Shown here piece by piece: positions 38,526 through 49,969 of a stretch of 64,000 nt of DNA. Made by a program: the position numbers and the translations under genes. The stretch spans positions 2,978,001 to 3,042,000 of the forward strand of contig NC_079878.1 in NCBI RefSeq assembly GCF_029227915.1, in the 5' to 3' direction. The first letter of the stretch is position 1, and each line of letters opens with the position of its first letter. Below the pieces are notes generated by a model. It did no database searches, was not told where the DNA came from, and saw only the letters and a list, made by a program, of their open reading frames with translations. This stretch comes from Hydractinia symbiolongicarpus (Eukaryota; Cnidaria; Hydrozoa; Anthoathecata; Hydractiniidae).

Positions 38526-40386
38526 CGTTCGGGAAATGAGTTTACTCCCTGGGTACTTTCTTTGTATACTTTTGACTATACGGGCCGAGTTCGGGATTTA
38601 CGGGAAGTCGCAGGTTTTCGTTTGCCGGCGATTAAACTTCTTTTATTCAGCGTCTCATCAAAAATGAAAACATTTTTGAAAACTACAAGTCTCATGCGTT
38701 TTAGTGGTGAAAAAATAAATTAAAAAATCGTTCGGGAAATGAGTTTAATTCCTGGGTACTTTCTTTGTATACTTTTGACTATACGGGCCAAGCCCGGGAT
38801 TTACGGGAAATCGCGGGATTTCGTTTGCCGGCGATAAAAACTCTTTAATTAAGCGTCTCATCAAAAATGAAAACATTTTTAAAAACTGCAAGTCTCATGC
38901 GTTTTAGTGGTGAAAAGATAATTTAAAAAATCGTTTTGGAAATGAGTTTACTCACAGGGTACTTTCTTTGTATATATTCGACTATACGGGCCAAGCCCGG
39001 GATTTGCGGGAAATCGCGGTTTTCGTTTGCCGGCGATTAAACCTCTTACATTAAGCGTCTTATCAAAAATGAAAACATTTTTGAAAACTACAACTCTCAT
39101 GCGTTTTAGTGGTAAAAAGATAATTTAAAAAATCGTTTTGGAAATGAGTTTACTCACAGGGTACTTCCTTTGTATACTTTTGCCTATACGGGCCGAGTCC
39201 GGGATTTACGGGAAATCGCGGGTTTTCGTTTGCCGGCGTATAAACCTCTTTCATTAAGCGTCTCATCAAAAATGAAAACATTTTTAAAAACTACAAGTCT
39301 CATGGCCTTTAGTGGTGAAATAATAATTTAAAAAATCGTTCGGGAAATGAGTTTACACCCTGGGTACTTCCTTTGTATACTTTTGCCTATACGGGCCGAG
39401 TGCGGGATTTACGGGAAGTCGCGGGTTTTCGTTTGCCGGCGATTAAACTTCTTTTATTCAGCGTCTCATCAAAAATGAAAACATTTTTAAAAACTACAAG
39501 TCTCGTGGGTTTTAGTGGGGAAATAATAATTTAAAAAATCGTTCGGGAAATGAGTTTACTCCTGGGTACTTTCTTTGTATACATTCGACTATACGGGCCA
39601 AGCCCGGGATTTACAGGAAATCGCGGGATTTCGTTTGCGGGCGATTAAACCTCTTTCATTAAGCGTCTCATCAAAAATGAAAACATTTTTAAAAACTACA
39701 AGTCTCATGCGTTTTAGTGGTGAAAAGATAATTTAAAAAATCCTTTTGGAAATGAGTTTACTCACAGGGTACTTTCTTTGTATACATTCGACTATACGGG
39801 CCAAGCCCGGGATTTACGGGAAATCGCGGGTTTTCGTTTGCCGGCGATTAAACCACTTTCATTAAGCGTCTCATCAAAAATGAAAACATTTCTGAAAACT
39901 ACAAGTCTCATGCGTTTTAGTGGTGAAAAAATAATTTAAAAAATCGTTCGGGAAATGATTTTACTCCCTGGGTACTTTCTTTGTATACTTTTGACCATAC
40001 GGGCCGAGTACGGATTAAGGGAAGTCGCGGGTTTTCGTTTGCCGGCGATTAAATCACTTTCATTAAGCGTCTCATCAAAAATGAAAACATTTCTGAAAAC
40101 TACAAGTCTCATGCGTTTTAGTGGTGAAAAAATAATTTAAAATCGTTCGGGAAATGAGTTTACTCCCTGGGTACTTTCTTTGTATACTTTTGACTATACG
40201 GGCCGAGTCCGGATATACGGGAAGTCGCGGGTTTTCGTTTGCCGGCGATTAAACTTCTTTTATTCAGCGTCTCATCAAAATTAAAACATTTTTAAAAACT
40301 ACAAGTCTCATGGCCTTTAGTGGTGAAATAATAATTTAAAAAGTCGTTCGGGAAATGAGTTTACTCCCTGGGTACTTTCTTTGTAT
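38526..40386 (+). repeat. Nine-monomer tandem duplication (1819 bp), copy 2
   Basis: It repeats 36707-38525 and stays in register until 40,386, where GTATGCTTTT replaces GTATACTTTT and the array rejoins the sequence seen near 32,703 and 35,333. The exchange point lies within 40,345-40,386. Confidence 0.85.
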
Positions 40387-41044
40387 GCTTTTGACTATAC
40401 GGGCCGAGTCCGGGATTTACGGGAAGTCGCAGGTTTTCGTTTGCCGGCGATTAAACTTCTTTTATTCAGCGTCTCATCAAAAATGAAAACATTTTTGAAA
40501 ACTACAAGTCTCATGCGTTTTATTGCTGAAAAAATAAATTAAAAAATCGTTCGGGAAATGAGTTTACTTCCTGGGTACTTTCTTTGTATACTTTTGACTA
40601 TACGGGCAAAGCCCGGGATTTACGGGAAATCGCGGGATTTCGTTTGCCGGCGATTAAAACTCTTTCATTAAGCGTCTCATCAAAAATGAAAACATTTTTG
40701 AAAACTGCAAGTCTCATGCGTTTTGTGGTGAAAAGATAATTTAAAAAATCGTTTTGGAAATGAGTTTACTCACAGGGTACTTTTTTTGTATACATTCGAC
40801 TATACGGGCCAAGCCCTGGATTTGCGGGAAATCGCGGTTTTCCTTTGCCGGCGATTAAACCTCTTACATTAAGCGTCTTATCAAAAATAAAAACATTTTT
40901 GAAAACTACAACTCTCATGCGTTTTAGTGGTAAAAAAAAGAATTAAAAAAATCGTTCGGGAAATGAGTTTACTCCCTGGGTACTTTCTTTGTATACATTC
41001 GACTATACGGGCCAAGCCCGGGATTTACGGGAAATCGCGGGATT

Positions 41045-42867
41045 TCGTTTGCCGGCGTATAAACCACTTTCATTAAGCGTCTCATCAAAAATGAAAACAT
41101 TTCTGAAAACTACAAGTCTCATGCGTTTTAGTGGTGAAAAAATAATTTAAAAAATCGTTCGGGAAATGATTTTACTCCCTGGGTACTTTCTTTGTATACT
41201 TTTGACTATACGGGCCGAGTACGGATTAAGGGAAGTCGCGGGTTTTCGTTTGCCGGCGATTAAACTTCTTTTATTCGGTGTCTCATCAAAAATGAAAACA
41301 TTTTTAAAAACTACAAGTCTCATGGCCTTTAGTGGTGGAATAATAATTTAAAAAATCGTTCGGGAAATGAGTTTACTCCCTGGGTACTTTCTTTGTATAC
41401 TTTTGACTATACGGGCCGAGTCCGGGATTTACGGGAAGTCGCAGGTTTTCGTTTGCCGGCGATTAAACTTCTTTTATTCAGAGTCTCATCAAAAATGAAA
41501 ACATTTTTGAAAACTACAAGTCTCATGCGTTTTAGTGGTGAAAAAATAAATTAAAAAATCGTACGGGAAATGAGTTTACTTCCTGGGTACTTTCTTTGTA
41601 TACTTTTGACTATACGGGCCAAGCCCGGGATTTACGGGAAATCGCGGGATTTCGTTTGCCGGCGATTAAAACTCTTTCATTAAGCGTCTCATCAAAAATG
41701 AAAACATTTTTGAAAACTGCAAGTCTCATGCGTTTTAGTGGTGAAAAGATAATTTAAAAAATCGTTTTGGAAATGAGTTTACTCACAGGGTACTTTCTTT
41801 GTATACATTCGACTATACGAACCAAGCCCGGGATTTGCGGGAAATCGCGGTTTTCGTTTGCCGGCGATTAAACCTCTTACATTAAGCGTCTTATCAAAAA
41901 TGAAAACATTTTTGAAAACTACAACTCTCATGCGTTTTAGTGGTAAAAAAAAAATTAAAAAAATCGTTCGGGAAATGAGTTTACTCCCTGGGTACTTTCT
42001 TTGTATACTTTTGACTATACGGGCCGAGTCCGGGATTTACGGGAAGTCGCAGGTTTTCGTTTGCCGGCGATTAAACTTCTTTTATTCAGCGTCTCATCAA
42101 AAATGAAAACATTTTTGAAAACTACAAGTCTCATGCGTTTTAGTGGTGAAAAAATAAATTAAAAAATCGTTCGGGAAATGAGTTTAATTCCTGGGTACTT
42201 TCTTTGTATACTTTTGACTATACGGGCCAAGCCCGGGATTTACGGGAAATCGCGGGATTTCGTTTGCCGGCGATAAAAACTCTTTCATTAAGCGTCTCAT
42301 CAAAAATGAAAACATTTTTAAAAACTGCAAGTCTCATGCGTTTTAGTGGTGAAAAGATAATTTAAAAAATCGTTTTGGAAATGAGTTTACTCACAGGGTA
42401 CTTTCTTTGTATATATTCGACTATACGGGCCAAGCCCGGGATTTGCGGGAAATCGCGGTTTTCGTTTGCCGGCGATTAAACCTCTTACATTAAGCGTCTT
42501 ATCAAAAATGAAAACATTTTTGAAAACTACAACTCTCATGCGTTTTAGTGGTAAAAAGATAATTTAAAAAATCGTTTTGGAAATGAGTTTACTCACAGGG
42601 TACTTCCTTTGTATACTTTTGCCTATACGGGCCGAGTCCGGGATTTACGGGAAATCGCGGGTTTTCGTTTGCCGGCGTATAAACCTCTTTCATTAAGCGT
42701 CTCATCAAAAATGAAAACATTTTTGAAAACTGCAAGTCTCATGCGTTTCAGTGGTGAAAAGATAATTTAAAAAATCGTTTTGGAAATGAGTTTACTCACA
42801 GGGTACTTCCTTTGTATACTTTTGCCTATACGGGCCGAGTCCGGGATTTACGGGAAATCGCGGGTTT
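41045..42867 (+). repeat. Nine-monomer higher-order repeat (1823 bp), copy 1 of 3
   Basis: GCCGGCGTAT at 41051 matches 42874, and the GATTTTACTCCC unit at 41166 matches 42989 and 44813. It contains the unit with a ten-base A run (41944-41953) before TTAAAAAAATCG and a CTACAACTCTC unit. A preceding mismatch (GGGATTTCG against GGGTTTTCG) sets the left limit. Confidence 0.83.
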
Positions 42868-44690
42868 TCGTTTGCCGGCGTATAAACCACTTTCATTAAG
42901 CGTCTCATCAAAAATGAAAACATTTCTGAAAACTACAAGTCTCATGCGTTTTAGTGGTGAAAAAATAATTTAAAAAATCGTTCGGGAAATGATTTTACTC
43001 CCTGGGTACTTTCTTTGTATACTTTTGACTATACGGGCCGAGTACGGATTAAGGGAAGTCGCGGGTTTTCGTTTGCCGGCGATTAAACTTCTTTTATTCG
43101 GTGTCTCATCAAAAATGAAAACATTTTTAAAAACTACAAGTCTCATGGCCTTTAGTGGTGAAATAATAATTTAAAAAATCGTTCGGGAAATGAGTTTACT
43201 CCCTGGGTACTTTCTTTGTATACTTTTGACTATACGGGCCGAGTCCGGGATTTACGGGAAGTCGCAGGTTTTCGTTTGCCGGCGATTAAACTTCTTTTAT
43301 TCAGCGTCTCATCAAAAATGAAAACATTTTTGAAAACTACAAGTCTCATGCGTTTTAGTGGTGAAAAAATAAATTAAAAAATCGTTCGGGAAATGAGTTT
43401 ACTTCCTGGGTACTTTCTTTGTATACTTTTGACTATACGGGCCAAGCCCGGGATTTACGGGAAATCGCGGGATTTCGTTTGCCGGCGATTAAAACTCTTT
43501 CATTAAGCGTCTCATCAAAAATGAAAACATTTTTGAAAACTGCAAGTCTCATGCGTTTTAGTGGTGAAAAGATAATTTAAAAAATCGTTTTGGAAATGAG
43601 TTTACTCACAGGGTACTTTCTTTGTATACATTCGACTATACGGGCCAAGCCCGGGATTTGCGGGAAATCGCGGTTTTCGTTTGCCGGCAATTAAACCTCT
43701 TACATTAAGCGTCTTATCAAAAATGAAAACATTTTTGAAAACTACAACTCTCATGCGTTCTAGTGGTAAAAAAAAAATTAAAAAAATCGTTCGGGAAATG
43801 AGTTTACTCCCTGGGTACTTTCTTTGTATACTTTTGACTATACGGGCCGAGTCCGGGATTTACGGGAAGTCGCAGGTTTTCGTTTGCCGGCGATTAAACT
43901 TCTTTTATTCAGCGTCTCATCAAAAATGAAAACATTTTTGAAAACTACAAGTCTCATGCGTTTTAGTGGTGAAAAAATAAATTAAAAAATCGTTTGGGAA
44001 ATGAGTTTAATTCCTGGGTACTTTCTTTGTATACTTTTGACTATACGGGCCAAGCCCGGGATTTACGGGAAATCGCGGGATTTCGTTTGCCGGCGATAAA
44101 AACTCTTTCATTAAGCGTCTCATCAAAAATGAAAACATTTTTAAAAACTGCAAGTCTCATGCGTTTTAGTGGTGAAAAGATAATTTAAAAAATCGTTTTG
44201 GAAATGAGTTTACTCACAGGGTACTTTCTTTGTATACATTCGACTATACGGGCCAAGCCCGGGATTTGCGGGAAATCGCGGTTTTCGTTTGCCGGCGATT
44301 AAACCTCTTACATTAAGCGTCTTATCAAAAATGAAAACATTTTTGAAAACTACAACTCTCATGCGTTTTAGTGGTAAAAAAAAAAATTAAAAAAATCGTT
44401 CGGGAAATGAGTTTACTCCCTGGGTACTTTCTTTGTATACATTCGACTAAACGGGCCAAGCCCGGGATTTACGGGAAATCGCGGGATTTCGTTTGCAGGC
44501 GATTAAACCTCTTTCATTAAGCGTCTCATCAAAAATGAAAACATTTTTGAAAACTGCAAGTCTCATGCGTTTCAGTGGTGAAAACATAATTTAAAAAATC
44601 GTTTTGGAAATGAGTTTACTCACAGGGTACTTCCTTTGTATACTTTTGCCTATACGGGCCGAGTCCGGGATTTACGGGAAATCGCGGGTT
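42868..44690 (+). repeat. Nine-monomer higher-order repeat (1823 bp), copy 2 of 3
   Basis: In step with copy 1 at 1823 bases, except for about one monomer near 44,370-44,510. There the unit has an eleven-base A run and CATTCGACTAAACGGGCCAAG, instead of the GATAATTT and TTTGCCTATACGG of copy 1. Both flanks still match, so this is a patch replacement rather than a boundary. Confidence 0.8.
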
Positions 44691-45515
44691 TTCGTTTGCC
44701 GGCGTATAAACCACTTTCATTAAGCGTCTCATCAAAAATGAAAACATTTCTGAAAACTACAAGTCTCATGCGTTTTAGTGGTGAAAAAATAATTTAAAAA
44801 ATCGTTCGGGAAATGATTTTACTCCCTGGGTACTTTCTTTGTATACTTTTGACTATACGGGCCGAGTACGGATTAAGGGAAGTCGCGGGTTTTCGTTTGC
44901 CGGCGATTAAACTTCTTTTATTCGGTGTCTCATCAAAAATGAAAACATTTTTAAAAACTACAAGTCTCATGGCCTTTAGTGGTGAAATAATAATTTAAAA
45001 AATCGTTTGGGAAATGAGTTTACTCCCTGGGTACTTTCTTTGTATACTTTTGACTATACGGGCCGAGTCCGGGATTTACGGGAAGTCGCAGGTTTTCGTT
45101 TGCCGGCGATTAAACTTCTTTTATTCAGCGTCTCATCAAAAATGAAAACATTTTTGAAAACTACAAGTCTCATGCGTTTTAGTGGTGAAAAAATAAATTA
45201 AAAAATCGTTCGGGAAATGAGTTTACTTCCTGGGTACTTTCTTTGTATACTTTTGACTATACGGGCCAAGCCCGGGATTTACGGGAAATCGCGGGATTTC
45301 GTTTGCCGGCGATTAAAACTCTTTCATTAAGCGTCTCATCAAAAATGAAAACATTTTTGAAAACTGCAAGTCTCATGCGTTTTAGTGGTGAAAAGATAAT
45401 TTAAAAAATCGTTTTGGAAATGAGTTTACTCACAGGGTACTTTCTTTGTATACATTCGACTATACGGGCCAAGCCCGGGATTTGCGGGAAATCGCGGTTT
45501 TCGTTTGCCGGCGAT
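44691..45515 (+). repeat. Nine-monomer higher-order repeat, partial copy 3
   Basis: About four monomers follow copy 2 at offset 1824 (GATTTTACTCCC at 42989 and 44813). They diverge near 45,515, where CCTCTTTCATTAAGCGTCCC replaces CCTCTTACATTAAGCGTCTT. Confidence 0.78.
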
Positions 45516-45520
45516 TAAAC

Positions 45521-47141
45521 CTCTTTCATTAAGCGTCCCATCAAAAATGAAAACATTTTTGAAAACTGCAAGTCTCATGCGTTTCTGTGGTGAAAAGATA
45601 ATTTAAAAAATCGTTTTGGAAATGAGTTTACTCACAGGGTACTTCCTTTGTATACTTTTGCCTATACGGGCCGAGTCCGGGATTTACGGGAAATCGCGGG
45701 TTTTCGTTTGCCGGCGATTAAACCACTTTCATAAACGTCTCATCAAAAATGAAAACATTTCTGAAAACTACAAGTCTCATGCGTTTTAGTGGTGAAAAAA
45801 TAATTTAAAAAATCGTTCGGGAAATGATTTTACTCCCTGGGTACTTTCTTTGTATACTTTTGACTATACGGGCCGAGTACGGATTAAGGGAAGTCGCGGG
45901 TTTTCGTTTGCCGGCGATTAAACTTCTTTTATTCGGTGTCTCATCAAAAATGAAAACATTTTTAAAAACTACAAGTCTCATGGGCTTTAGTGGTGAAATA
46001 ATAATTTAAAAAATCGTTCGGAAAATGAGTTTACACTCTGGGAACTTTCTTTGTATACTTTTGACTATACGGGCCAAGCTCGGGATTTACGGCAGATCGC
46101 GGGATTTCGTTTGCCGGCGATTAAAACTCTTTCATTAACCGTCTCATCAAAAATGAAAACATTTTTGAAAACTGCAAGTCTCATGCGTTTTATTGGTGAA
46201 AAGATAATTTAAAAAATCGTTTTGGAAATGAGTTTACTCACAGGGTACTTTCTTTGTATACATTCGATTATACGGGCCAAGCCCGGGATTTGCGGGAAAT
46301 CGCGGTTTTCGTTTGCCGGCGATTAAACCTCTTACATTAAGCGTCTTATCAAAAATGAAAACATTTTTGAAAAATACAACTCTCATGCGTTTTAGTGGTA
46401 CAAAAAAAAATTAAAAAAATCGTTCGGGAAATGAGTTTACTCCCTGGGTACTTTCGTTGTATACATTCGACTATACGGGCCAAGCCCGGGATTTACGGGA
46501 AATCGCGGGATTTCGTTTGCCGGCGATTAAACCTCTTTCATTAAGCGTCTCATCAAAAATGAAAACATTTTTGAAAACTGCAAGTCTCATGCGTTTCAGT
46601 GGTGAAAAGATAATTTAAAAAATCGTTTTGGAAATGAGTTTACTCACAGGGTACTTTCTTTGTATACATTCGACTATACGGGCCAAGCCCGGGATTTACG
46701 GGAAATCGCGGGATTTCGTTTGCCGGCGATTAAACCTCTTTCATTAAGCGTCTCATCAAAAATGAAAACATTTTTAAAAACTACAAGTCTCATGCGTTTT
46801 AGTGGTGAAGAGATAATTTAAAAATTCGTTTTGGAAATGAGTTTACTCACAGGGTACTTTCTTTGTATACATTTGACTATACGGGCCAAGCCCGGGATTT
46901 GCGGGAAATCGCGGGTTTTCGTTTGCCGGCGATTAAACCACTTTCATTAAGCGTCTCATCAAGAATGAAAACATTTCTCAAAACTACAAGTCTCATGCGT
47001 TTTAGTGGTGAAAAAATGATTTAAAAAATCGTTTTGGAAATGAGTTTACTCACAGGGTACTTTCTTTGTATACATTCGACTATACGGGCCAAGCCCGGGC
47101 TTTACGGGAAATCGCGGGTTTTCGTTTGCCGGCGATTAAAC
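45521..47141 (+). repeat. Eight-monomer tandem duplication (1621 bp), copy 1
   Basis: The AGCGTCCC unit with TGCGTTTCTGTGG at 45532 matches 47153. Further shared private sites are CTTTCATAAACGTC (one base short), TTACACTCTGGGAAC, GGCAGATCGC and TACTTTCGTTGTATAC, all 1621 apart. Confidence 0.86.
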
Positions 47142-48650
47142 CACTTTCATTAAGCGTCCCATCAAAAATGAAAACATTTTTGAAAACTGCAAGTCTCATG
47201 CGTTTCTGTGGTGAAAAGATAATTTAAAAAATCGTTTTGGAAATGAGTTTACTCACAGGGTACTTCCTTTGTATACTTTTGCCTATACGGGCCGAGTCCG
47301 GGATTTACGGGAAATCGCGGGTTTTCGTTTGCCGGCGATTAAACCACTTTCATAAACGTCTCATCAAAAATGAAAACATTTCTGAAAACTACAAGTCTCA
47401 TGCGTTTTAGTGGTGAAAAAATAATTTAAAAAATCGTTCGGGAAATGATTTTACTCCCTGGGTACTTTCTTTGTATACTTTTGACTATACGGGCCGAGTA
47501 CGGATTAAAGGAAGTCGCGGGTTTTCGTTTGCCGGCGATTAAACTTCTTTTATTCGGTGTCTCATCAAAAATGAAAACATTTTTAAAAACTACAAGTCTC
47601 ATGGGCTTTAGTGGTGAAATAATAATTTAAAAAATCGTTCGGAAAATGAGTTTACACTCTGGGAACTTTCTTTGTATACTTTTGACTATACGGGCCAAGC
47701 TCGGGATTTACGGCAGATCGCGGGATTTCGTTTGCCGGCGATTAAAACTCTTTCATTAACCGTCTCATCAAAAATGAAAACATTTTTGAAAACTGCAAGT
47801 CTCATGCGTTTTATTGGTGAAAAGATAATTTAAAAAATCGTTTTGGAAATGAGTTTACTCACAGGGTACTTTCTTTGTATACATTCGACTATACGGGCCA
47901 AGCCCGGGATTTGCGGGAAATCGCGGTTTTCGTTTGCCGGCGATTAAACCTCTTACATTAAGCGTCTTATCAAAAATGAAAACATTTTTGAAAAATACAA
48001 CTCTCATGCGTTTTAGTGGTACAAAAAAAAATTAAAAAAATCGTTCGGGAAATGAGTTTACTCCCTGGGTACTTTCGTTGTATACATTCGACTATACGGG
48101 CCAAGCCCGGGATTTACGGGAAATCGCGGGATTTCGTTTGCCGGCGATTAAACCTCTTTCATTAAGCGTCTCATCAAAAATGAAAACATTTTTGAAAACT
48201 GCAAGTCTCATGCGTTTCAGTGGTGAAAAGATAATTTAAAAAATCGTTTTGGAAATGAGTTTACTCACAGGGTACTTTCTTTGTATACATTCGACTATAC
48301 GGGCCAAGCCCGGGATTTACGGGAAATCGCGGGATTTCGTTTGCCGGCGATTAAACCTCTTTCATTAAGCGTCTCATCAAAAATGAAAACATTTTTAAAA
48401 ACTACAAGTCTCATGCGTTTTAGTGGTGAAGAGATAATTTAAAAATTCGTTTTGGAAATGAGTTTACTCACAGGGTACTTTCTTTGTATACATTTGACTA
48501 TACGGGCCAAGCCCGGGATTTGCGGGAAATCGCGGGTTTTCGTTTGCCGGCGATTAAACCACTTTCATTAAGCGTCTCATCAGGAATGAAAACATTTCTC
48601 AAAACTACAAGTCTCATGCGTTTTAGTGGTGAAAAAATGATTTAAAAAAT
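47142..48650 (+). repeat. Eight-monomer tandem duplication (1621 bp), copy 2
   Basis: It matches copy 1 until about 48,650, where CGTTCGGG...CTCCCTGGG replaces CGTTTTGG...CTCACAGGG. Noticed changes: GGATTAAAGG near 47507 against GGATTAAGGG, TCGATTATACGG in copy 1 against TCGACTATACGG here, and CATCAGGAATG near 48582 against CATCAAGAATG. Confidence 0.84.
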
Positions 48651-49969
48651 CGTTCGGGAAATGAGTTTACTCCCTGGGTACTTTCTTTGTATACATTCGA
48701 CTATACGGGCCAAGTCCGGGATTTACGGGAAATCGCGGGATTTCGTTTGCCGGCGATTAAACCTCTTTCATTAAGCGTCTCATCAAAAATGAAAACATTT
48801 TTAAAAACTACAAGTCTCATGCGTTTTAGTGGTGAAGAGATAATTTAAAAAATCGTTTTGGAAATGAGTTTACTCACAGGGTACTTTCTTTGTATACATT
48901 CGACTATACGGGCCAAGCCCGGGCTTTACGGGAAATCGCGGGTTTTCGTTTGCCGGCGATTAAACCACTTTCATTAAGCGTCTCATCAAGAATGAAAACA
49001 TTTCTCAAAACTACAAGTCTCATGCGTTTTAGTGGTGAAAAAATGATTTAAAAAATCGTTCGGGAAATGAGTTTACTCCCTGGGTACTTTCTTTGTATAC
49101 TTTTGACTATACGGGCCGAGTTCGGGATTTACGGGAAGTCGCAGGTTTTCGTTTGAGGGTGATTAAACTTCTTTTATTCAGCGTCTCATCAAAAATGAAA
49201 ACATTTTTAAAAACTACAAGTCTCATGGGCTTTAGTGGTCAAATAAGAATTTAAAAAATCGTTTGGAAAATGAGTTTACTCCCTGGGTACTTTCCTTGTA
49301 TACTTTTGACTATACGGGCCGAGTCCGGGATTTACGGGAAAGCGCAGGTTTTCGTTTGCCGGCGATTAAACTTCTTTTATTCAGCGTCTCATCAAAAATG
49401 AGAACATTTTTGAAAACTACAAGTCTCATGCGTTTTAGTGGTGAAAAATTACCTTAAAAAATCGTTCGGAAAATGAGTTTACTCCCTGGGTACTTTCTTT
49501 GTATACTTTTGACTATACGGGCCGAGTCCGGGGTTTACGGGAAATGGCGGGTTTTCGTTTGCCGGCGATTAAACTTCTTTTATTCAGCGTCTCATCAAAA
49601 ATGAGAACATTTTTGAAAACTACAAGTCACATGCGTTTTAGTGGTGAAAAAATAATTTAAAAAATCGATCGGGAAATGAGTTTACTCCCTGGATACTTTC
49701 TTTATATACTTTTGACTATACTGGCCAAGCCCGGGATTTACGGGAAATCGCGGGTTTTCGTTTGCCGACGATTAAACTTCTTTTATTCAGCGTCTCATCA
49801 AAAATGAAAACATTTTTGAAAACTACAAGTCTTATGCGTTTTAGTGGTGAAAAAATAATTTAAAAAATCGTTCTGGAAATGAGTTTACTCACAGGGTACT
49901 TTATTTGTATACATTCGACTATACTGGCCAAGCCCGGGATTTACGGGAAATCGCGGGTTTTCGTTTGCC

